Assembly (NCBI GenBank): GCA_020638525.1
Contig: JACKIL010000001.1
Location: forward strand, 372,001 to 436,000
DNA from: Caulobacterales bacterium
Lineage (GTDB): Bacteria; Pseudomonadota; Alphaproteobacteria; Caulobacterales; Parvularculaceae
Direction of reading: 5' to 3'
Length of the DNA stretch: 64,000 nt
Shown here: positions 48,393 through 56,800 of the stretch, in pieces
How the letters are laid out: every line of letters begins with the position of its first letter
Numbering within the stretch: the stretch's first letter is position 1
The notes under the pieces: model-generated
Seen by the model: the letters and a program-made list of their open reading frames with translations, nothing else
Databases searched by the model: none
Told to the model about the DNA's origin: nothing
Made by a program: the position numbers and the translations under genes

Positions 48393-49622
48393 TCAGCCGG
48401 CGTACATGCGGCGGCGCTTGGCGAGCGCGGTCTGGCGCAGGAAGGCGTTGGCGAGCGGGCGCGAGGTGATGCGGGCCGCGAACACGCCGGCGACGACAGC
48501 AAGCGCGCCGACGGTGAGGAAGCCTTCGTGATCGACGATCATTGCGTCATCGACGAGCGAGAGGATGAAAAGGGCGGAAGCGGCCCCAGGAGCGCCCCCG
48601 AACCAGGCGAGGAAGGCTTGGCTTTCCTTCGGCAGCTTCGACGATTGCAGCGTCGCAAGGCGGGGCCCGGCGCGCATGACTGTCACGGCCGCGGCGGCGA
48701 AGAGCACTGAAAGGAGATCGGCCTGCAGCACGCGGCCGGCGAGCGCGAAGCCGAACATGAGATAGGCGGCGGGTGCGACGCTCTGCTCGACCATGCGGCG
48801 AAGGCGCAGGCGGGCGACATCGCGCGCGTCTGTCTCTTCGCCCCAGAGAAGACCGGCGGCGCCGGCGGCGATGACAGGCTCGGCGCCAAGGAGCGGCGCA
48901 AGCAGGAACGCCGCAAGACCGGCGAAAGCCGCCGCGCGTCCGCCGCGCCAGTAAGCGCGACGCCCAAGGAAGCGCGCGGCGAGATAGCCGATCGCGCCGC
49001 CAAGCGCGAAGCCTTTGAGCACTTCAATGCTCGCAAAGAAGAGCGGCGCTGCGGCGGGCTCGTTCGGGCCGGCGGCGACAGCGTTCGCGGCGAGAAGGAT
49101 CGCGACCGGCGCGCCGAACGCGATGATCGCCGCGCTTTCAATTCTCACCGCAGCCTTGATCGCCGACGGCGCCGGCGCGTCGATGACCGCGCGGCGGTCG
49201 AACGCGGCGCCGTTGAGCATCAGGGCGCCGCCAAGAAGCAGCGCTGACGGCAGTGAAAGCTGCGGGAGAAGAATGAAGGCGCAAAGGCTGCAAACAATTA
49301 GGAAAAGCGGCGCGCCGCCAAGGGTGAGCCGGAAGGAGGCCGGGCACCGGCGCGCGAACTTGCTGACGCGCAGTTGCGCGGCTGAAACGAAGACGAGCGC
49401 GGCAAGGCCAGTCTCGGCGGCCGCCGCGATGAGGTCGGTCGGCAAGGGTTGCGCGCCGAAGGCTTGCAGGAAAAGCGAAGCGGCGCCGCCAGCGACGAGA
49501 AGCAGCGCCGGCATGCCGGCGGCGGCGCGAGCGATGCGCAGGCGCGACAGCATCCAGAATCCGAGAATGGAGACGATGGCTGTCAGCGCAAGCGTCATGG
49601 GAACCCACTTCGTTAAGAACAA
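48393..49622 (-). CDS. Cation:proton antiporter-like membrane protein lacking the ion-binding motif
   Basis: A 409-residue protein with about 11-12 hydrophobic helices. The segment SALLLGGALMLNGAAFDRRAVID followed by IKAAVRIESAA lines up with the CPA-type antiporter core, where family members have a T-D pair and an E-S-x-x-N-D motif. Here these read N137-G138 and E162-S163-A-A-I166-I167, so the Asp that carries the ion is absent. Function as a proton antiporter is therefore doubtful. The C-terminus ends in a basic stretch. It stands alone, upstream of the coiled-coil gene on the same strand with 222 bases between. Confidence 0.65.
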   Translation of the reverse strand: MFLTKWVPMTLALTAIVSILGFWMLSRLRIARAAAGMPALLLVAGGAASLFLQAFGAQPLPTDLIAAAAETGLAALVFVSAAQLRVSKFARRCPASFRLTLGGAPLFLIVCSLCAFILLPQLSLPSALLLGGALMLNGAAFDRRAVIDAPAPSAIKAAVRIESAAIIAFGAPVAILLAANAVAAGPNEPAAAPLFFASIEVLKGFALGGAIGYLAARFLGRRAYWRGGRAAAFAGLAAFLLAPLLGAEPVIAAGAAGLLWGEETDARDVARLRLRRMVEQSVAPAAYLMFGFALAGRVLQADLLSVLFAAAAVTVMRAGPRLATLQSSKLPKESQAFLAWFGGAPGAASALFILSLVDDAMIVDHEGFLTVGALAVVAGVFAARITSRPLANAFLRQTALAKRRRMYAG

Positions 49623-49977
49623 AACGCTGACCCGCCGCTTGGATCAGACTTCAACCGACTGCAGGCGTCGACATCGACCGCCGAATCAGTAAGCCCGAAT
49701 CTGGATTGATCCGTTCACAAATGCAAATTGAATTTTGGTCAGTCGTCCGAGTTACGAGTCTTCGCGCGTTACAATTTGCAAGTTGGTTGCAAAATTTTCG
49801 GTTGCAAGGCGCCGTTCTGAGAATACGCCGCATGCGATCTTTTCTCCATGCGCGCGAATTAAGGCGGACTTATCCTCAAAGCGGGGATAGTTATCCGACA
49901 CTTCTTTTCACGCCGTATGATGCTTCGAAACGCGTCGCTGCAAATCGCATGCGGCGACAAGACGGAGTTCTCGTGAC
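49623..49977. other. AT-richer intergenic region with three TTGCAA palindromes
   Basis: A 355-base gap between the divergent antiporter-like and holin genes. It is visibly poorer in GC than the surroundings. TTGCAA occurs at 49776, 49787 and 49802 within 32 bases. The frames crossing it (for example 49651-49833 and 49706-50152) have no support. No RNA gene or known repeat was recognised. Confidence 0.5.
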
Positions 49978-50529
49978 ATGTCGGATGAAAAGAAGAAAAC
50001 ACGCGGCCGCATCAAGAGCGCGATTGCATCGACGGCGCCGAAGATCGCCGAAGCGCTTGGCGGACCGCTCGCAGGTTCTGCTGTTTCAGCGCTTTCTCGC
50101 GCGATCTTTGGAAGCGACGGCGCAAGCGAAGACGCGATCGACGAAGCATTGAAAACATTGTCAGCCGATCAGGCGGCCGCGCTCGTCAAAGCGGAAATGG
50201 AATTTCAGACAGCGCTTGCAAACGCTACTGTGGAAGAGACGCGCATTCACGCAGGCGACCGCGCGAATGCGCGCGCGCGCCAGCAGGCGATGAACGACTG
50301 GATGCCGTCCGCGCTTGGCGGGCTCATCATCCTCGGCTTCTTCATCGTTCTCGGCGCGATGGTGACGCGCAGCCTGCCGTCGGGCTACGAGACGGAGTTC
50401 TCGATCATGCTCGGCGCGCTCGCGACGATGACGGCGGCGGTCGTCAACTACTTCTTCGGCTCCTCGCTCGGCTCGAAGGAGAAGACGCGCCTCATGTCGC
50501 TGACAGGACGGAAGAACGCGGAAGAGTGA
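49978..50529 (+). CDS. Holin-like protein of the GTA/phage 3TM family
   Basis: A 183-residue protein. A helical, Lys-rich N-terminal part (about 1-100, with TAPKIAEALGGPLAG) is followed by two clear transmembrane helices (SALGGLIILGFFIVLGAMV and FSIMLGALATMTAAVVNYFFG) and a basic tail (GSKEKTRLMSLTGRK). This is the pattern of the GTA_holin_3TM family, whose members form inner-membrane holes for release of gene transfer agents or phage. No capsid or terminase genes are in the window. A lytic transglycosylase lies 1.2 kb downstream on the same strand. Confidence 0.8.
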   Translation: MSDEKKKTRGRIKSAIASTAPKIAEALGGPLAGSAVSALSRAIFGSDGASEDAIDEALKTLSADQAAALVKAEMEFQTALANATVEETRIHAGDRANARARQQAMNDWMPSALGGLIILGFFIVLGAMVTRSLPSGYETEFSIMLGALATMTAAVVNYFFGSSLGSKEKTRLMSLTGRKNAEE

Positions 50530-50614
50530 CGCGGGGAGATATTGCGCTCCCGTATTGCACCCCGGGCGGTTTTGTTTCACGTGATTGAGCACTGAAGGAC
50601 GAGGCGAAGAGGCG

Positions 50615-51730
50615 ATGGGCGAAAGCCATGTCATCATTGTCGGCGGCGGCGTCATCGGCATGTCGCTCGCCTGGCGGCTGACCGGCGCGGGCGCTCGCGT
50701 GAGCGTGATCGACGCCGGAGCCGGCGCGCCGCCTGCGACGAATGCGGCGGCGGGCATGCTCGCGCCGTCCTTCGAACAGTCGGCGGGCCCGCTCGCCGAA
50801 GCCCTCTATGCGTTCAGCGTCGAGAGCCTTGCGCGCTGGCGCGACTTCGCGCCGATGCTTGAGCGCGACGCCGGCATGCGCATCGACTATCGCGACGACG
50901 GCATTCTGGGCGCAGCGCTCAGCGAGGCGGAAGAGGAAGAGCTGAAAGGCGCCTTTTCGCCCCTGAAGGCGCGCGGCGCCTCGGTCGAGTGGCTTTCTCC
51001 GGAAGAGATCCGCGCGCGCGAACCGCTGCTCTCGGCGAAAGTTCGTGGCGGCTTTTTCGCGCATGACGACGCGCAGGTCGATCCGCGCCGCGTGCTCGCC
51101 GCGCTTCACAGGGTTTTCCTCGAAGCCGGCGGCGCGTTCATCGCCGCGCGCGCGACGTCGCTTGCAACGAAGAACGGCGACGCGCGCGGCGTGACGCTCG
51201 AAAGCGGAGAGACGATCGAAGGCGACGCTGTCGTCATTGCGACCGGCGCCTTCGCACAGATTTGCGATCTTGCGCCGCCGGTCTTCCCCGTGAAGGGCGA
51301 GGCGCTCGCGCTTGATATGACGAGCGTTCCGTTCGCGCGCGTCGTTCGCACGAAGCATGCTTATCTTTGTCCGAAGGCGGGCGGGCGGCTTGTCATCGGC
51401 GCGACGGAGGCGCCGCATGACGCCTCGCTTGATCCATCTTCATCGCGTGTTGAAGCGTTGAAGCGCGCGGCGATCGACGCGGCGCCTGCGCTTTCGTCCT
51501 GCGCGGAACTCGAACGATGGGCGGGGCTTCGGCCCGGCACGCCTGACGGCGCGCCCATTCTCGGCCGGCCGGCGGAAAGCCCCGAAGGGCTCTTTCTCGC
51601 GCTCGGCCATTACCGAAACGGCGTTCTTCTCGCGCCAGAGACGGCCGAAAAGTTAACGTCGCTCATTCTTGAGGGGGAAAACGCGAGCGCGCTCGGGGCC
51701 TTCAGCCCGGGCCGCTTCGAACCGCGTTAA
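50615..51730 (+). CDS. thiO: Glycine oxidase ThiO
   Basis: FAD enzyme that oxidises glycine to iminoglycine, the form needed for thiazole synthesis by ThiG. The 371-residue protein has the N-terminal FAD-binding HVIIVGGGVIGMSLAWRL, the NAAAGMLAPSFE block, and the C-terminal ELERWAGLRPGTPDGAPILG ... GHYRNGVLLAPETAE, typical of ThiO over general D-amino-acid oxidases. ATG 50615 after GAAGAGGCG is preferred to TTG 50585. thiS and thiG are 12 kb away at 62570-63543, and no TPP aptamer is visible upstream of thiO. Confidence 0.88.
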   Translation: MGESHVIIVGGGVIGMSLAWRLTGAGARVSVIDAGAGAPPATNAAAGMLAPSFEQSAGPLAEALYAFSVESLARWRDFAPMLERDAGMRIDYRDDGILGAALSEAEEEELKGAFSPLKARGASVEWLSPEEIRAREPLLSAKVRGGFFAHDDAQVDPRRVLAALHRVFLEAGGAFIAARATSLATKNGDARGVTLESGETIEGDAVVIATGAFAQICDLAPPVFPVKGEALALDMTSVPFARVVRTKHAYLCPKAGGRLVIGATEAPHDASLDPSSSRVEALKRAAIDAAPALSSCAELERWAGLRPGTPDGAPILGRPAESPEGLFLALGHYRNGVLLAPETAEKLTSLILEGENASALGAFSPGRFEPR

Positions 51731-51749
51731 CCTTAAGGAGATCGTAATC

Positions 51750-52724
51750 ATGACCGAAGACACTCAGGGCGAAAAGACGCCCGGGGAAGAGTCTGACGCG
51801 ACCATGTCGGCTGATGCTGTAAACATTCTTTCGTCGACGAGCGGCGCGCGCGCCGTAACGACGGCGCTCAAACGCGCAGCGGACGCGACCGGCGTCGGCT
51901 TCGACGTTCTCTATAATATGGCGCAGCGCGAAAGCTCGCTGAACCCCGACGCGAAAGCGAAGACATCATCCGCCGCGGGGCTGTTCCAGTTCATCGACCA
52001 GACATGGCTCGGCGCGGTGAAGAAATATGGCGCAGCGCACGGCCTTGAAGAACAGGCCGCTTCGATCACGCAGAACGCGAAAGGCAGATATGTCGTCGCG
52101 GATGCGCAAAAGCGCGAGGAGATCCTGAATCTCCGCTTCGATCCGTCGACGGCGTCCGCGCTCGCGGGCGAACTCATTCAGGAAAACACGACAGCGCTTG
52201 AGAACAAGCTCGGGCGCGCCGTCAATTCCGTCGACGTCTACGCGGCGCACTTCCTCGGCGCGAACGGCGCGGCGAGGCTGCTCTCCGCTTCGAGCGATGA
52301 CACGGCTGCGACGATCCTGCCGAAAGCCGCTTCCGCAAATCGCAACGTCTTTTATGACGGCGCTCGCGCGAAGACAGTCGGCGAGGTGATCGCTTCAATC
52401 GGCGCGTCGATGAATACAGCGGCCGAAGCGCCGGCCGCAACGCCTGCGCTTGAAACGAAAAGCTTTCCGAGCCTTCGCGAAAACCTCTTCGCCGCGGTTC
52501 AGAACATGCGCTCGTCGGGCGTTTATTCGGCGGGAAGCGTGACGCTTGCGTCGGCGCCTTCCGCTGCGCAACCGGCGGCGAGCGAAGAAAGCGCCGAAGC
52601 GGCCGCGCCCGGCGCCTATGCGATCTTCAGTCAGCTTCGCAACGAGCCGCTGCCGTCAATCGCCTTTTCAGCGCTCGCATCGATCGATCCGACGCGGCTG
52701 GGCGAATCTCGCAACGAGAGCTGA
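51750..52724 (+). CDS. Lytic transglycosylase-domain protein without signal peptide
   Basis: A 324-residue protein with a transglycosylase (SLT/GEWL) domain at about residues 25-200: catalytic Glu in MAQRESSLNP, then SSAAGLFQFIDQTWLGAVKKYG and YAAHFLGANGAARLL. The C-terminal 100 residues are Ala/Ser-rich and probably unstructured. The ATG with AAGGAGAT ahead is unambiguous and no Sec signal precedes the domain, so export would need a holin, flagellar or other route. It follows thiO by 19 bases and the holin-like gene by 1.2 kb. Phage or GTA endolysin-like role is an inference. Confidence 0.82.
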   Translation: MTEDTQGEKTPGEESDATMSADAVNILSSTSGARAVTTALKRAADATGVGFDVLYNMAQRESSLNPDAKAKTSSAAGLFQFIDQTWLGAVKKYGAAHGLEEQAASITQNAKGRYVVADAQKREEILNLRFDPSTASALAGELIQENTTALENKLGRAVNSVDVYAAHFLGANGAARLLSASSDDTAATILPKAASANRNVFYDGARAKTVGEVIASIGASMNTAAEAPAATPALETKSFPSLRENLFAAVQNMRSSGVYSAGSVTLASAPSAAQPAASEESAEAAAPGAYAIFSQLRNEPLPSIAFSALASIDPTRLGESRNES

Positions 52725-52767
52725 GTCGCTTAGACGCGATTCAATTTTCAGATGCTTACCCACTCCC

Positions 52768-52848
52768 GTCATCCCGGCGAAAGCCGGGACCCAGGGCCGC
52801 TTGCGTCTGCGCTTGTTGCTTCTGGATCCCCGCTTTCGCGGGGATGAC
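52768..52848. repeat. Palindromic intergenic repeat (GTCATCCCGGCG...CGGGGATGAC)
   Basis: GTCATCCCGGCGAAAGCCGGGAC on one side and GTC-complementary GATCCCCGCTTTCGCGGGGATGAC on the other, with a short linker. Each end is itself a hairpin (CCCGGCGAAAGCCGGG and CCCCGCTTTCGCGGGG). The widespread alphaproteobacterial intergenic palindrome type. It lies between convergent genes. Confidence 0.85.
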
Positions 52849-52896
52849 GGCGTGGTAGTGAGCGCGAAGCGATGGCGAGAGGAAGAATGCCTAGCT

Positions 52897-53751
52897 CTAG
52901 CTTCCGGCACAAGCAGGCGGCGCGACGCCATCGGGCAGTCTCGTCGCCGCGTCTCCGCAGGCTTTCGCGAACTGCTCATGCGTCGCCCCGATCACGCCGG
53001 AAAAATCCGCGCCGTAAATGCGCGCGCCCGTGAAGTCTGCGGCTTCGATCTTTGCGCCGGAGAAGTCGGCGTCAGAAAGATCGGCGCCCCAGAAGCGCGC
53101 GCCGGTGAGTTCGGCGCCATTGAATTTCGCGCCAGGAAGCTGCGCGTCGGTGAAGATCGCGCCGACCGCGTAGGCGCTCGTGAAGATCGCGCTTGCGCCA
53201 GACGAGGCGGAAAGCTTCGCATAGGAAAGGTCGGCCTTCGCGAAATTGGCGCCGGTGAAGTCCGCCGCGCGCGCGACAGACTGGCTGAGATCGGCGTCGC
53301 TGAAATCGGCGCCGGGAAACAGCGCGGCGTTGAGATTGGCGTTCGAGAGGCGGGCTTTCTTGAGGTTCGCATTTTGCGCGGCGGCGCCTTCGAAGGTCGC
53401 GCCGTCGAGAAGCGTGTTGACGAAGATTGCATTTGTCGCGAGCGCGCTCGCGAAGATGGCCTTCTCTTTGTTCTGGCCGCTGAAGTCGGCGCCGGAAAGG
53501 TCTTCCATCGCCATGGCGAGGCCGGTCGTCGCCTTCTTGCCGATCTTGGGAATGTTGAGTTCGGCGCGAGAGAGCGCGTTCGAGATTTCGGGCGCGATGT
53601 CGTCAGCGCCGTTGAGCATGTCTTTAAGGCCATTGCCGATCGCGGCGATGGGGTTGACGCCCTTGCCGCCCCCATGGCGCGCGGCGATGTTGGTGACGAC
53701 CGTGAAGGTCATGCCCATGAACAGAATAATCAACGCAACAATGCGGAGCAT
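52897..53751 (-). CDS. Pentapeptide-repeat protein with N-terminal membrane segment
   Basis: A 284-residue protein. Residues 5-25 (VALIILFMGMTFTVVTNIAA) form a signal anchor or uncleaved signal peptide. From about residue 85 to 255 there are roughly 30 pentapeptide repeats of A(D/N)LXX form (for example GADFSDADLSQS and ANFAKADLSYAKLS), which fold as a right-handed four-sided beta helix. The tail has two Cys. Cytoplasmic relatives mimic DNA and protect gyrase, but the membrane segment here points to a periplasmic or membrane-associated role. Function unknown. Confidence 0.85.
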   Translation of the reverse strand: MLRIVALIILFMGMTFTVVTNIAARHGGGKGVNPIAAIGNGLKDMLNGADDIAPEISNALSRAELNIPKIGKKATTGLAMAMEDLSGADFSGQNKEKAIFASALATNAIFVNTLLDGATFEGAAAQNANLKKARLSNANLNAALFPGADFSDADLSQSVARAADFTGANFAKADLSYAKLSASSGASAIFTSAYAVGAIFTDAQLPGAKFNGAELTGARFWGADLSDADFSGAKIEAADFTGARIYGADFSGVIGATHEQFAKACGDAATRLPDGVAPPACAGS

Positions 53752-53886
53752 GGCGACGGTTCCCGCGAATCCGTGAGACTTCTACGGGAGCCATCTTCGA
53801 AGAAACCCGTCAAAGACGGTTTAAGAATAATGATTGGTTTATCGGAACCGATAGAGGCGAGGCTCGCCCCATCCGTTAACGGAGCA

Positions 53887-56800
53887 TTAAGAACACCCGC
53901 TCGAGGCCCCGCAGCTGTCGCAGCGAAGGCACGCGCCGTTTCTGACGAGGGTGAACTGGCCGCATTCGCTGCAGGCGTCGCCCTCATAGCCCTTCATCCG
54001 CGCCTGGCGCGTCTGCGAGGCTGTCGGCGCGGCGAGGCTGCCCGGGGAGGCCTTCTGGTTAACGGCTTCGGCGAGCTTTGCGATCTGCGCTTCGATTTCG
54101 GGCGGGGCTTCGGCCTTGCGAGACGGTTTGGCCTCGATTTCTTTCACGTCTTCTTCGTTCGCGCCTTCGGCGCCTTTCCGGAGGCGATCGAAATCACCGC
54201 CGCGCAGGATCACGAGATTGTCGGTGACTGTCGAGCGCGAAAAGCCCTTGGAGATGAGGCGCGTCGCATCCGGCTGCGCCTTCTCGTTCGTCACGCCGCG
54301 CCCAATCGCATCGACCGCGGATTCCTGCGGGTCGACATGCGCAAGGTCCGAGCGGCCGAGATAGGAGATCGCAAGCTCGCGGAAGATGTAGTCGAGGATC
54401 GACGTCGCGTGCTTGATCTGGTCGTTGCCCTGAACGGGCCCCGACGGGTCGAAGCGCGTAAAGACGTAAGCGTCGACGAATTCTTCGAGCGGCACGCCAT
54501 ATTGCAGGCCAAGCGAGACCGCGATCGCGAAATTGTTCATCAGCGAGCGGAAGGCCGCGCCTTCCTTGTGCATGTCGATGAACACTTCGCCGAGTTCGCC
54601 GTCGTCGAATTCGCCGGTGTGCAGATAGACTTTGTGCCCGCCGACGATCGCTTTCTGGATATAGCCCTTGCGGCGGTCGGGAAGGCGGCGCCGGCCCGGC
54701 GTCCTCTCGATGATGCGCTCAACGATACGTTCAGCGATGATCTTCGACTTCTTCGCCGCCGGCGCTTCCGCCAGCGCTTCGGCGAGATCGTCCTCGTGCT
54801 CGTCATCGAGATCGCGCGGCAGGAGCGCACCCGAAAGCGGCTGCGAGAATTTCGAACCATCGCGATAGAGCGCGATCGATTTGAGGCCAAGCTTCCAGGC
54901 GAGCGTGTAAGCGCGCGCGCATTCGTCAATGCTCGAGCGATAGGGAAGGTTCACCGTCTTCGAGATGGCGCCCGAGATGAAAGGCTGCGAGGCGGCCATC
55001 ATCTTCATATGCGCGTCGACCGAGAGCGAGCGCACGCCAATGCGCCCGCAAGGGTTCGCGCAGTCGAAAACGGGCAGGTGTTCCGATTTCAGATGCGGCG
55101 CGCCTTCAAGCGTCATCGCCCCGCAGCAATAAATGTTCGCGACGTGAATTTCTTCGTCCGAGAAGCCGAGATCGCGCAACACTTCATAGCCGGTGTCGTT
55201 CATCTGGTTTTCTTCAAACCCGAGAACGTTGCGGCAATAATCTTCGCCGATCGCTTGCGGCGTGAAGGCGAAGGTGAGGTCGAACGCCGTTTTCAGTCGC
55301 TCTTCGAGCGCCTTGATGCGCTTATCGTCGAAGCCTTCGCGGCGCAGCGTTTCAAGATCGACGCCCGGCGCGTTTTCAAGCGTGCCGCGCCCGACTGCGT
55401 AATCCGTAATGTCCTCGATCTCGTCCTGCGTATAACCAAGCGCGGCGAGGGCGGTCGGGACCGAGCGGTTGATGATCTTGAACTGACCGCCGCCCGCGAG
55501 CTTTTTGAATTTGACGAGCGCGAAGTCGGGTTCGATGCCTGTCGTGTCGCAATCCATGACGAGGCCGATCGTTCCCGTCGGCGCGATGCAGGTCACCTGC
55601 GCGTTGCGGAAGCCGCTGACAGCGCCGAGCTCATAGGCCTCGTTCCAGACGCCTTGCGCGCGTTCGGCGAGATTCTCCCACGGGCAGATGACGGCGTCGA
55701 ACTGCGCCGGCGCGTAGTTGAGGCCTTCATACTCGCCCGCGATTTTCGAGCCGAGCGCAGCGCGGCGATGATTGCGCAAGACGCGCAGCATCGCGTCGCG
55801 GTTTTCCTTGAACTTCACGAATGGGCCGACGGCGGCTGCAAGCTCCGCCGAGGCGCGATAGGCCGCGCCCGTCATGAGCGAAGAAACAGCGGCGCAAATC
55901 GAGCGGCCCTGATCGCTGTCATAGGGAATGCCCGCCGCCATCAACAGCCCGCCGAGATTGGCGAAGCCGAGGCCGATCGTGCGGTAGTCGTAAGAGCGGC
56001 GCGCGATCTCGGCGGAAGGGTATTGCGCCATCGCGACGGAGATTTCGAGCACGAAAGTGAGCAGCCGGCAGACATGCTCGAAGCCTTCGACGTCGAAGCC
56101 TGCTTCGGTTTTGAACTTCAAAAGGTTCACCGAGGCGAGATTGCACGCCGTGTCGTCGAGAAACATATATTCCGAACACGGATTGGAAGCGCGAATGTCG
56201 CCGCCCGCGGGACAAGTGTGCCAGGCGTTGATCGTGTCGTGGAACTGAAGGCCGGGATCGGCGCAGGCCCAGGCCGTGCGGCAGATCTCGTTCCACAGCG
56301 CGCGGGCGCTCACTTTCTTCGTCACCGCGCCATCGGTGCGGCGCTTCAGCTCCCACTCCGATCCTTCCGCGACGGCCTTGATGAAGGCGTCGTTGACGCG
56401 CACGGAGTTGTTGGAGTTCTGGCCGGAGACGGTGCGATAGGATTCCGAATCCCAGTCGAGGTCGTAAACGTCGATATCGATCTTGCGATAGCCTTGGCGC
56501 GCGAAATCGATCGCGCGCTTGATGACCGCGTCGGGGAGGGCGGCCTTGCGCGCCTCTTTGATCGCATCTTTCAACGCGGCGTTCTCGCGCGGATCGAAGC
56601 GCGCATCGCCGTCCGCTCCTTCGGACCAGCAGGCGTTGAGGACTTTCGGCATGTGCGCGGCCATTACGCGCGAGCCGGCGACGAGCGCGGCGACTTTTTC
56701 TTCTTCCGTCGCTTTCCAGCTGATGAATTCTTCAATGTCCGGATGATCGGCGTCGACGATCACCATCTTCGCTGCGCGCCGCGTCGTGCCGCCGGATTTG

